Positions 1 through 5,138 of a stretch of DNA of 5,998 nt are shown piece by piece; position 1 is the first letter of the stretch; each line of letters begins with the position of its first letter. Location of the stretch: assembly GCA_012728025.1 (NCBI GenBank), contig JAAYFX010000228.1, positions 1-5,998 on the forward strand, given 5' to 3'. A model generated the notes under the pieces. The model did not search any database and was not told where the DNA came from. It saw only the letters and a list, made by a program, of their open reading frames with translations. The translations under genes were made by a program, and so were the position numbers. This DNA is from Clostridiales bacterium. Its GTDB lineage: Bacteria > Bacillota > Clostridia > Oscillospirales > Oscillospiraceae.

Positions 1-41
1 CCTGTTATATACTTATATCCAGTTTCCTTGTACTTTATGTT

Positions 42-67
42 AAAACGTCACGAAGTTGTCACGTTTT
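42..67. repeat. Imperfect dyad and overlapping direct repeat, candidate operator
   Basis: Two 10-bp arms, AAAACGTCAC (42-51) and GTCACGTTTT (58-67), are inverted repeats with one mismatched pair and a 6-bp centre. The hexamer GTCACG also occurs twice in direct orientation (47-52 and 58-63), an 11-bp period that puts both copies on one face of the helix. The element ends just upstream of the extended -10 of the next promoter, where a -35 would lie, so a regulator-binding site is plausible. The right arm runs into a T-rich stretch, so it could instead be the weak terminator of a gene off the left edge. Confidence 0.45.
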
Positions 68-70
68 TGT

Positions 71-79
71 TGGTATAAT
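71..79 (+). promoter_or_regulatory. Extended -10 promoter for the Spo0A-domain gene
   Basis: The sequence TGGTATAAT is a perfect extended -10 (TG-n-TATAAT). No good -35 hexamer lies at 16-18 bp spacing. TTGTCA at 56-61 resembles one but leaves only a 12-bp spacer. Extended -10 promoters can work without a strong -35, especially with an activator, and the dyad at 42-67 occupies that position. Transcription would begin near 86, giving a leader of about 75 nt before the ATG at 160. Confidence 0.6.
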
Positions 80-159
80 GCACTAGCGCATAAAACAATC
101 TTCTGCTGCGCTATCCTAAATGCATACACCTAACAGAAAGAAAGAAGGGGCGAGGAGCA

Positions 160-672
160 ATGACACAAACTGAACCATGTATCATTGAATTTGACAACAT
201 TGTAGGCAAGCAATCTCAAGCAGTATTGCCCGCAAGCAGCAATCCGTCTAGCTTTGAAGCGTACACTGCGTCTTTGGGTATGTCGGAAGGATACGAGGCT
301 CAAGAACGGCGGAACAAAACAGCAATGGCGGCAAAGGCCCACACCTATGAGGTCGAAAAGCTTATCATTGAATTGGGAGTTCCGCCGCATATTAAGGGCT
401 TTCTTTATATCCGTGATGCGATATTAATGCTTTTTGAAGATGAGATGAAAATCCACGGAGTCACAAAAATCATGTATCCGGAAATCGCCAAGGAATATGG
501 CACCACCGGTGTTCGGGTGGAAAGGGCAATAAGACACGCCATAGACCTATCGTGGAGCCGCTCAGAATTAGGCTCTTTAAGGGGGCTTTTCCCTTACCAT
601 GACAGAAAGCCCAGCAACACAGAATTTCTTGCCTTTCTGTCCCATACTATTGCGCAAAAATTATTTTCGTAA
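160..672 (+). CDS. Spo0A C-terminal (DNA-binding) domain protein lacking a receiver domain
   Basis: Residues about 66-170 match the Spo0A effector domain: GVPPHIKGFLYIRDAI at 73-88, the KIMYPEIAKEYGTT block at 103-116, and the recognition-helix block VRVERAIRHAIDLSWSR at 118-134. A PSNTEFLAFL segment follows at 151-160, as in Spo0A. In Spo0A this domain binds 0A boxes (TGNCGAA) to switch sporulation and stationary-phase genes. Full Spo0A is about 260-270 residues with an N-terminal phospho-receiver. Here the first 65 or so residues are unrelated, with no aspartate pocket, so phosphorylation control by a phosphorelay is not expected. The start is ATG with purine-rich AAGGGG about 9 nt upstream; GAGGAG is also present but closer than usual. 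The gene is monocistronic, with its own promoter and terminator. It could be a constitutive 0A-box binder, a competitor of Spo0A, or a regulator with other targets. The domain call is firm; the role is inferred. Confidence 0.9.
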   Translation: MTQTEPCIIEFDNIVGKQSQAVLPASSNPSSFEAYTASLGMSEGYEAQERRNKTAMAAKAHTYEVEKLIIELGVPPHIKGFLYIRDAILMLFEDEMKIHGVTKIMYPEIAKEYGTTGVRVERAIRHAIDLSWSRSELGSLRGLFPYHDRKPSNTEFLAFLSHTIAQKLFS

Positions 673-675
673 AAT

Positions 676-700
676 AACGCCGCCCTTTTCGGGCGGCGTT
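676..700 (+). terminator. Intrinsic terminator after the Spo0A-domain gene
   Basis: A perfect 10-bp stem, AACGCCGCCC (676-685) with GGGCGGCGTT (691-700), has a TTTTC loop and begins 3 nt after the stop codon. The tail (TACTTGTATT) is only moderately T-rich. Being so close to the stop and so GC-rich, it probably ends this unit and insulates the next gene. Confidence 0.85.
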
Positions 701-703
701 TAC

Positions 704-732
704 TTGTATTCATAATTTTATCTTGCTATAAA
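704..732 (+). promoter_or_regulatory. Sigma-A-like promoter for the ProX-family gene
   Basis: TTGTAT (704-709) and TATAAA (727-732) are separated by exactly 17 bp, and TG at 724-725 adds an extended -10 (TGCTATAAA). Transcription would start near 739. That makes the upstream TTG at 740 an unlikely start codon and supports the TTG at 782, leaving a leader of about 42 nt. Confidence 0.65.
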
Positions 733-781
733 GAGCTTTTTGTGCTATCCTTTACTGAAAAATCCGAAGGGCGGAATAAAG

Positions 782-1315
782 TTGACTGTTAAAAAAGGTG
801 CTCCTGAAAACTCTGAGGGAAGGCTTGAAAGTGAGCTTCGCTCCTATAAACTCCTTGACGAGCTTTCAATAGAATATTGGCGGATAGACCATGAGCCGGC
901 AGATGTAATGGAGGTTTGTCAGGAAAGGGCAAAGGCCCTTGGCACAAGAATCTGCAAAAACCTCTTTTTATGCAACCGTCAGGAAAATTCCTTTTATTTG
1001 CTGTGTATGCCTGAGGACAAGCAGTTTAAAACCTCTGTGGTCTCAAAACAGCTTGGTGTTTCCCGTCTGCACTTTGCAAAGCAGGAATATATGGAAAAGT
1101 TTTTGGGCCTTTCCCCCGGCAGCGTTAGCATTATGGGGCTTATAAATGATACGGAAGGCAAGGTTTGCCTTCTCATGGACGAGGAGCTTAAGGAGCAGGA
1201 GTTTTTTGCCTGCCATCCCTGTATAAATACCTCCAGCCTTAAATTTAAAACCTCTGAACTCTTTCAAAAACTATTGCCAAAGCTGGGTCGAAACCCTGTT
1301 TTTTTGCAACTTTAA
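782..1315 (+). CDS. Stand-alone prolyl-tRNA editing protein, ProX/PrdX (YbaK-like) family
   Basis: The protein resembles free-standing homologues of the prolyl-tRNA synthetase editing domain (ProX, also called PrdX or ProXp-ala). These hydrolyse alanine wrongly attached to tRNA-Pro in the cytoplasm. Numbered from TTG 782 (177 residues), visible family features are DHEPADVMEV (36-45), the lysine in KNLFL (Lys59), the EDKQF segment (78-82), SPGSVSIMGLIND (111-123) and the HP pair at 145-146 followed by NTSSLKF. The length fits the family, usually about 160-180 residues. TTG 782 is chosen because AAGGGCGG (767-774) sits 7 nt upstream. The open frame reaches a second TTG at 740, but that lies at the predicted transcription start and lacks a good ribosome binding site. 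The gene is a single-gene unit with no proS or proline reductase genes visible. The family is confident; the exact mischarged substrate is inferred. Confidence 0.88.
   Translation: MTVKKGAPENSEGRLESELRSYKLLDELSIEYWRIDHEPADVMEVCQERAKALGTRICKNLFLCNRQENSFYLLCMPEDKQFKTSVVSKQLGVSRLHFAKQEYMEKFLGLSPGSVSIMGLINDTEGKVCLLMDEELKEQEFFACHPCINTSSLKFKTSELFQKLLPKLGRNPVFLQL
1279..1305 (+). terminator. Possible intrinsic terminator inside the 3' end of the ProX-family gene
   Basis: GGGT (1285-1288) pairs with ACCC (1293-1296) across a CGAA tetraloop. The stem can extend through one U-U mismatch (1284/1297), C1283-G1298, a G-U pair and three A-U pairs into a run of seven T (1299-1305). The element lies within the last codons of the gene, whose stop is at 1313-1315. 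The stem is short and interrupted, so this is a tentative call, but no better terminator lies between 1315 and 1577. Confidence 0.35.
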
Positions 1316-1562
1316 TTATTATTTTGAAGAAAAACAATAAATTTGAATAAATATTGTTTTCACAATCTTTAGTGATTTTCTAATAAAATTGGCTCTAAAT
1401 CGCCATTTTTTCATATTTTTTAGTCAAAAACATAACAATTGCATCATTCTGTGCGTCTTTTGCTTTAATTTTGAAGTCTTTTGGTCATTTTGTCATAACT
1501 GGGGCGTATGTCTTTATAACCTTGCTTGTTATCAACATATATTTTTGGTAGTAATGTTAGTA
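1316..1562. other. AT-rich non-coding stretch upstream of the small gene
   Basis: No ORF with a credible ribosome binding site lies here on either strand. The stretch is markedly more AT-rich than its neighbours and contains many T-runs. The only clear structure is an AT-only-loop inverted repeat at 1331-1360. No tRNA, riboswitch or mobile-element end was recognised. It may simply be spacer, or it may carry distal regulatory sites for the gene at 1662. Confidence 0.5.
1331..1360. repeat. AT-rich inverted repeat downstream of the ProX-family gene
   Basis: AAAACAATA (1331-1339) and TATTGTTTT (1352-1360) are perfect 9-bp inverted arms around a 12-nt A/T-rich centre. As RNA the stem is weak and no T-run follows on the plus strand, so it is a poor terminator. 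Such repeats can be operator sites, but nothing here identifies a partner. Confidence 0.4.
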
Positions 1563-1569
1563 TGACGAA
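1563..1569 (+). promoter_or_regulatory. Candidate Spo0A box (TGACGAA)
   Basis: TGACGAA matches the TGNCGAA core of the Spo0A-binding box. It lies at about -50 to -44 from the start of transcription predicted from the promoter at 1578-1606. That spacing is compatible with activation of a sigma-A promoter by Spo0A, as known at B. subtilis promoters such as spoIIG. A single 7-mer can occur by chance, so this is suggestive only. The Spo0A-like protein at 160-672 is another possible binder. Confidence 0.35.
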
Positions 1570-1577
1570 CAAAATAT

Positions 1578-1606
1578 TATACAAATCTTATAAAAGTTGC
1601 TACAAT
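1578..1606 (+). promoter_or_regulatory. Promoter of the 96-residue protein gene
   Basis: TACAAT (1601-1606) is preceded by TG-n (1598-1600), an extended -10. TATACA (1578-1583), 17 bp upstream, matches 4 of 6 positions of TTGACA. Transcription would begin near 1613, giving a leader of about 50 nt. The weak -35 with a possible 0A box just upstream fits an activator-dependent promoter. Confidence 0.5.
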
Positions 1607-1661
1607 GTAATCACAAGGAAGGAAAGAAACCCGACTGACAAAAATAAATGGAGGTATTATC

Positions 1662-1952
1662 ATGAAAAACAGGCTTCTTAAAACAGAGTACAATATGATT
1701 GCAGATGAAATGATAGACTCCCGGAATGGATTTTGGGTAAACGGCACACCCGGCGTTTCAGATAAATTTTCCAGGAGACTTATCGAAGAGCAGAAGAAGA
1801 TGAGCCGCCTTGTTTCGGATGCAGGCAAAATTTCCAAAGAGGATATTTACAATCTGTATGAAAAAAGCGACAAGAGCAGGTTTATAAACTCCAGCTCCAA
1901 AACCCTGTTCGAAGGCTTTGGCTCCATGGACCGTGAGCCCCGCATAGCTTAA
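1662..1952 (+). CDS. Small soluble hypothetical protein (96 residues)
   Basis: I do not recognise the family. The reading frame is supported by a strong ribosome binding site, GGAGGT (1650-1655), 6 nt before ATG, by a promoter upstream and by a strong terminator downstream. The protein is highly charged (about 18 Lys/Arg and 15 Asp/Glu), has no cysteine, no signal peptide and no membrane segment. Residues about 35-69 (FSRRLIEEQKKMSRL and the DIYNLYEKSDKS stretch) look helical. A glycine-containing segment, GFWVNGTPGVS, lies at 23-33, and the tail ends FEGFGSMDREPRIA. Cytoplasmic location is expected. The possible 0A box upstream hints at stationary-phase or sporulation expression, but that is inference. 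Being a real gene is likely; function is unknown. Confidence 0.75.
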   Translation: MKNRLLKTEYNMIADEMIDSRNGFWVNGTPGVSDKFSRRLIEEQKKMSRLVSDAGKISKEDIYNLYEKSDKSRFINSSSKTLFEGFGSMDREPRIA

Positions 1953-2001
1953 ACCAGACACTTTTCAAATCCTTCACCATATAACACCAGCACTTCTCAA
2001 A

Positions 2002-2033
2002 AAACGCCCGCAGACTTTAATCTGCGGGCGTTT
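2002..2033. terminator. Bidirectional intrinsic terminator between convergent genes
   Basis: A perfect 13-bp stem, AAACGCCCGCAGA (2002-2014) with TCTGCGGGCGTTT (2021-2033), encloses the loop CTTTAA. The plus-strand tail is T-rich (GATATTTTAT), and the minus strand reads a run of six T. It lies between the 3' ends of the 96-residue gene (1952) and the convergent dehydratase-family gene (2053), so it probably serves both. Confidence 0.9.
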
Positions 2034-2052
2034 GATATTTTATAAGGCTTAT

Positions 2053-3189
2053 TCAGCTTTCTTTCAAAGTTTCCAGCATTTCTTTAAAAGCCTCCACCCT
2101 AAGCTCTATCTGGGCAGGACCCACAAGGGGCTGCTGGCGCTCCACCTCAATATACTGTATATTATTGCTTTTTAGCAAATCTCCTATGACAAAAGCTTCG
2201 TTCTGCCATTTTTCACAGTGCTTCAGACGCTCGATTATGACGCCGTCCACCTGAAACTCCGCCGCTGTATCTATAATGTATTCGTGGATACGGTCACTGC
2301 CGTCCATCATTCTGGGACAAGAGGCCCTGCCTAAATAATGCTTGGCAAGAGAACCTAAGGGGTCGTTTTCATCATAATCCATAGGCTCGCCCAAAAAGCG
2401 TATTCCAAAGCTGTTAAGGTCGCATACTACAAGGCAGCCGCAGTCTTCTATGAGCTTTATGAAGCTGGGGTCGTCTAAAGAGCTGCCCACAAGCATAACA
2501 CGAACTCTGCCCTTGCCTTGGGGTTCAAAGTTTTTCGCATCTTCTAAAAATGCCTTTAAAAGCTCTATGTATTCTTCAATGGGAAGCTCTGTGGCAGCTA
2601 AGGTTATTTTAAGCGTGTCCTCCCCTGTTATAACAGGGTCATCCTCAAGGTGCAGGTCATAAACCTGCCGAACAAGGCGCCTTGCCTCATTATAAAGCTC
2701 TATACTATGTTTCAGCTTTTCATCAGTTATCTTATTTCCGGAAAACTCCTCAAGGGCGTCACGCAAATCCTCAAGCTCATATTTAAAATAGCCTTGGGAT
2801 GCATCAGTTATGACACGGGGAGCAGAAACATCATAAATAAACTCCTCCCGCCCGATACCTTCCAAATGTCTTTTCCATGCGGAGGCTATCTGCACCGGAA
2901 CATCGCAGCCGTCAGATGATACCAGTCCATCGAGTTCATATACACCGTCGCAAAGGTTTTGATAGATTGTCTTTGCAAAGTCACAGCTTTGGGGGACAAA
3001 GTATGGGTCTGCCGCTCCCATATCTTTTTTCCCTGTGGCTCTAAGTCTTATGGGGCTTATACCCGCTGCGTGTAGAAGCTCAAAGGGAACGTGGCAACAA
3101 ACCATTCCCAGTACCTTTTTCCCCTCCGAGCGCCTTTTTTTAATAAGGTCCGTCCTTATTTCAGTTTCAAATAGCTTTTTATAGTCCAT
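2053..3189 (-). CDS. 2-hydroxyacyl-CoA dehydratase family protein (HgdB/HadC-like subunit)
   Basis: This family (HgdB, HadC, FldC, BcrB/BcrC-like) carries a [4Fe-4S] cluster and, when activated by an ATP-dependent HgdC-type protein, removes water from 2-hydroxyacyl-CoA esters in amino-acid fermentation. Numbered from ATG 3189 (378 residues), visible features are VCCHVPFELLHAAG (30-43), QSCDFAK (67-73), SDGCD (92-96), SCPRMMDGSDR (290-300), KHCEKW (323-328) and a C-terminal QIELRVEAFKEML. Cys69, Cys95 and Cys325 fall where cluster-ligating cysteines are expected. Length is typical for one subunit. An in-frame ATG exists at 3207, but GGGGAGGG (3201-3194) precedes the ATG at 3189 with correct spacing, while nothing precedes 3207. 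No partner subunit, activator or CoA-transferase gene is visible, so it may be an orphan paralogue of unknown substrate. Family is confident; reaction is not. Confidence 0.9.
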   Translation of the reverse strand: MDYKKLFETEIRTDLIKKRRSEGKKVLGMVCCHVPFELLHAAGISPIRLRATGKKDMGAADPYFVPQSCDFAKTIYQNLCDGVYELDGLVSSDGCDVPVQIASAWKRHLEGIGREEFIYDVSAPRVITDASQGYFKYELEDLRDALEEFSGNKITDEKLKHSIELYNEARRLVRQVYDLHLEDDPVITGEDTLKITLAATELPIEEYIELLKAFLEDAKNFEPQGKGRVRVMLVGSSLDDPSFIKLIEDCGCLVVCDLNSFGIRFLGEPMDYDENDPLGSLAKHYLGRASCPRMMDGSDRIHEYIIDTAAEFQVDGVIIERLKHCEKWQNEAFVIGDLLKSNNIQYIEVERQQPLVGPAQIELRVEAFKEMLETLKES

Positions 3190-3237
3190 ATTGCCCTCCC
3201 CGCTCATAGAGCGTTTTTTCTGTTCCGGCTATCCATA

Positions 3238-3266
3238 ATCTTAACATATCGAGGTTTCATGGTCAA
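3238..3266 (-). promoter_or_regulatory. Near-consensus sigma-A promoter of the dehydratase-family gene
   Basis: On the minus strand TTGACC (3266-3261) and TAAGAT (3243-3238) are 17 bp apart, and TGT just before the -10 makes it extended. The -35 matches 5 of 6 consensus positions. Transcription would begin near 3231, about 40 nt before the chosen ATG. No obvious operator palindrome overlaps it. Confidence 0.75.
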
Positions 3267-3418
3267 GAAAGCTTTCCTTTTTTAAGCCTATGCCAAGACT
3301 CTGGTATGCCCTGTTTTTCTCCTCCGTCTTTCTTATCGCATTTTTCCTGTCTATACGGCAAAATACACAAAAACACGTCAGGCTTTACATATATAATGAA
3401 AAACTTGAGGTTTTCTGC

Positions 3419-3447
3419 TTGCGTTTTGGCTAACTCTCATATATACT
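3419..3447 (+). promoter_or_regulatory. Promoter of the heptad-repeat membrane protein gene
   Basis: TTGCGT (3419-3424) and TATACT (3442-3447) are separated by 17 bp, a good sigma-A-type pair. Transcription would start near 3454, leaving a leader of about 77 nt. The -10 and start point are embedded in the palindromic element at 3434-3474, so binding there should block the promoter. Confidence 0.65.
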
Positions 3448-3474
3448 TACTAAGTGTTATATACATTATGAGAG
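3434..3474. promoter_or_regulatory. Nested palindromes over the promoter, candidate repressor operator
   Basis: An outer perfect inverted repeat pairs CTCTCATA (3434-3441) with TATGAGAG (3467-3474). Inside it lies an 11-bp palindrome, ACTTA-C-TAAGT (3445-3455). This is flanked by two direct copies of TATATAC (3440-3446 and 3458-3464). The element covers the predicted -10 and transcription start. TetR- and MarR-type repressors typically bind AT-rich palindromes placed like this. No such regulator gene is in the window, so the binding protein is unknown. Confidence 0.5.
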
Positions 3475-3530
3475 AGAAGCCTTATTAAGCAAAGCAATAC
3501 CCGCTAAAAAAACTTTTGGGAGGATTTAAC

Positions 3531-5069
3531 ATGAAGGGGCAGAAAATGCTTAAGGTTTGCAGCATACTTATGATTTTGGTAAGTCTGTTTGCAATCGTTG
3601 CCGGCGCTTTAGGATTAGTCGACGTCAACGACACAAAAAAGAAAAAGGAAGCTGAAAGAGCCGAAACTCTTGAAGCAATCCAAACTCTTCAGGAAGGCGA
3701 AGAAACCCTTGAATCACTGCGCGGCGACTATGAGGCCGGCCTTGTTACCTACGAGGAGGGCATGGAAGCCTATGAGGAAGGCAAAAAAGACTATGAAGAA
3801 GGCAAGGCAGAGTATGATGCCGGCATGGAAACTCTATCTGCAATGACAGCAGCCTATGAGGCAGGTAAGAAAACCCTTGCCGAAAACGCCGCCACCTATC
3901 AGACAGGTAAGCAGACCTATGCTGCCGGTATGACCGAATATCAGGCAGGTAAAGCCGAGTATGCAACAAGCAAGGCCACTTATGATGCAGGACTTGCCGA
4001 ATATAACAAGGGACTTGCTGAATACAACGCAGGTCTTGCCCAGTATGAAGCTGGTTTAAAGCAGCTTGAAGCCGCCACTCCCGCCTACGAAGCAGGCAAG
4101 GTAATGCTTGCTGAAAAGAAGGCTGAATATGAGGCAGGTAAGGTTGCTTATGAGGCTGGAAAGACCCAGCTTGAAGCCGCCAAGGCAGCAGGTCTGCTAA
4201 CAGGGGACCTTCTGGCACAGAAGGAAGCCGAGCTTGCAGCTGGAAAGGCAAAGCTTGACGAGTATGAGGCAGGTCAGGCAAAGGTTAAAGAGTATGAAAC
4301 CAGCAAGGCCACTCTTGACGCTGCTAAGACACAGCTTGCCACCGTTAAGGCTCAAAGGCTTGACCCCGCCAAGGCTCAGCTTGACGCAGGTAAGACCCAG
4401 CTTGATGCAGGTGCAGCAAAGCTTGCCGCCGCCGAGAGGCAGCTTGCCGAAGGTAAGGCAAAGCTTGACGAATATGAAGCCGGTCAGGCAAAGATAGCCG
4501 AGTATGAAGCTGGCAAGGCAAAGCTTGACGCTGCGGCAATTCAGCTTGCAGAAGGTGAAGAAAAGCTCGCCGAAGCGGAAGCACAGCTTGCCGAAGGCAA
4601 GGCAAAGCTTGATGAGTTTGAAGCCGGCGAAGCCAAGGTTGAGGGCGGATATGAAACCCTTCTTTCAAACCCCGACGTAAAGGCAAAGGTTGACGGCGGA
4701 ATGGGACTTATTGCCGCCGCTCTGGAAGCTGTTGACGACGCAACCGTCGAAACAACAAAAGAGCTTATGGGCAGACTTTACCTCTACATAATCGCTATTG
4801 TTGGCGCTCTTATCGCACTTGTTGCCGGAATCCTCGGCTCGGGCGCCGCTAAGATGCCTAGCGTTGGCAAAATTAAGGGTGGCGTTATCCTTGGTATTCT
4901 CGCCCTGCTCGTAGCTGTTGCCGCCAATATATACGGCGCTGTGGACGGGTATCAGGCATTCGCAACGCAGTTTGTCGCCATAGCCGCTCTTGCGGTGTTC
5001 GCTCTGCTTTTCGTTATTGCCATTATGAAATACAAAAACGCTCTCGTAGCTCTTCTTACTGCTGAGTAA
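3531..5069 (+). CDS. Membrane protein with a long (Tyr/Leu)-x-x-Gly heptad array
   Basis: This is a 512-residue protein with membrane segments at about 7-30, 415-437, 450-470 and 476-499. Between the first two lies a low-complexity region, about 57-370, built of seven-residue units of the form Y-x-x-G-x-x-x or L-x-x-G-x-x-x, rich in Ala, Glu and Lys. The pattern resembles the x-x-x-Leu-x-x-Gly heptads known in YhgE/Pip-type and some large transporter proteins, but here Tyr replaces Leu in the first half. Lysines in the 438-449 loop and acidic residues before the array suggest both termini are inside and the array outside, probably a long helical rod or coiled coil towards the cell wall. There is no ABC-2 permease core or catalytic motif. 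ATG 3531 is chosen because GGGAGGA (3518-3524) precedes it; a TTG at 3516 overlaps that site and is rejected. It is a single-gene unit. A structural, anchoring or phage-receptor-like role is possible but unproven. Confidence 0.85.
   Translation: MKGQKMLKVCSILMILVSLFAIVAGALGLVDVNDTKKKKEAERAETLEAIQTLQEGEETLESLRGDYEAGLVTYEEGMEAYEEGKKDYEEGKAEYDAGMETLSAMTAAYEAGKKTLAENAATYQTGKQTYAAGMTEYQAGKAEYATSKATYDAGLAEYNKGLAEYNAGLAQYEAGLKQLEAATPAYEAGKVMLAEKKAEYEAGKVAYEAGKTQLEAAKAAGLLTGDLLAQKEAELAAGKAKLDEYEAGQAKVKEYETSKATLDAAKTQLATVKAQRLDPAKAQLDAGKTQLDAGAAKLAAAERQLAEGKAKLDEYEAGQAKIAEYEAGKAKLDAAAIQLAEGEEKLAEAEAQLAEGKAKLDEFEAGEAKVEGGYETLLSNPDVKAKVDGGMGLIAAALEAVDDATVETTKELMGRLYLYIIAIVGALIALVAGILGSGAAKMPSVGKIKGGVILGILALLVAVAANIYGAVDGYQAFATQFVAIAALAVFALLFVIAIMKYKNALVALLTAE
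3699..4640 (+). repeat. Heptad-coding repeat array within the membrane protein gene
   Basis: About 940 bp encode degenerate 21-bp units. Residues 67-215 are mostly Tyr-type (YEAGKAE-like) and residues 235-370 mostly Leu-type (LAEGKAK-like). Within the second part, the segment at 4233-4340 (residues 235-270) recurs at 4443-4550 (residues 305-340), an offset of exactly 70 residues or ten heptads. A further partial copy (GKAKLDEFEAGEAK) lies at residues 356-369. Breaks in register occur near residues 218-233 and 274-281, where non-heptad sequence interrupts. Such arrays can expand or contract by recombination. Confidence 0.85.
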
Positions 5070-5089
5070 GCGTTTTATACAAGACCTTT

Positions 5090-5115
5090 AAGGGCGGAGA
5101 TTAATCTCCGCCCTT
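5090..5115 (+). terminator. Intrinsic terminator after the heptad-repeat gene
   Basis: An 11-bp perfect stem, AAGGGCGGAGA (5090-5100) with TCTCCGCCCTT (5105-5115), has a TTAA loop and continues into more T residues (to 5118). It lies 20 nt after the stop codon. The minus strand has almost no T-run beyond the stem, so it would terminate the converging catalase gene only weakly. Confidence 0.9.
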
Positions 5116-5138
5116 TTTCATTTCACTTATGCTCCTTT

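Larger units (their letters stand above)
3190..3530. other. Divergent intergenic region with two opposed promoters
   Basis: This stretch separates the minus-strand dehydratase-family gene from the plus-strand heptad-repeat gene. It holds the minus-strand promoter at 3238-3266, the plus-strand promoter at 3419-3447 and the palindromes at 3434-3474. An isolated TATAAT at 3392-3397 has no usable -35 at normal spacing. The section from 3267 to 3418 contains nothing else I can name. A 60-codon plus-strand frame here lacks a ribosome binding site and family resemblance. Confidence 0.6.

Noticed and set aside
56..79. TTGTCA (56-61) as the -35 of the TATAAT at 74-79
   Set aside because: The spacer is only 12 bp, too short for a sigma-A promoter.
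1648..1665. Five-codon frame (ATG at 1648) ending in a TGA that overlaps the next ATG
   Set aside because: Its start codon overlaps the ribosome binding site of the 96-residue gene and it has no ribosome binding site of its own; probably chance.
3190..3207. Six-residue N-terminal extension of the dehydratase-family gene from ATG 3207
   Set aside because: The strong GGGGAGGG site lies inside this extension and points to the ATG at 3189; no site precedes 3207.
3306..3488. 60-codon plus-strand frame in the divergent intergenic region
   Set aside because: It has no ribosome binding site, overlaps the promoter and palindromes of the next gene, and its composition is not protein-like.
3745..4281. 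178-codon minus-strand frame opposite the heptad array
   Set aside because: Its openness is a by-product of the repetitive codons of the plus-strand array; the residues are a Leu/Pro/Gln/Arg-rich mirror with no start signal.
4233..4640. CRISPR or tandem non-coding repeat
   Set aside because: The repeats are degenerate, in frame and encode protein heptads; there is no repeat-spacer pattern.
4345..4686. 113-codon minus-strand frame opposite the heptad array
   Set aside because: Same cause as the previous frame: a shadow of the repeat.
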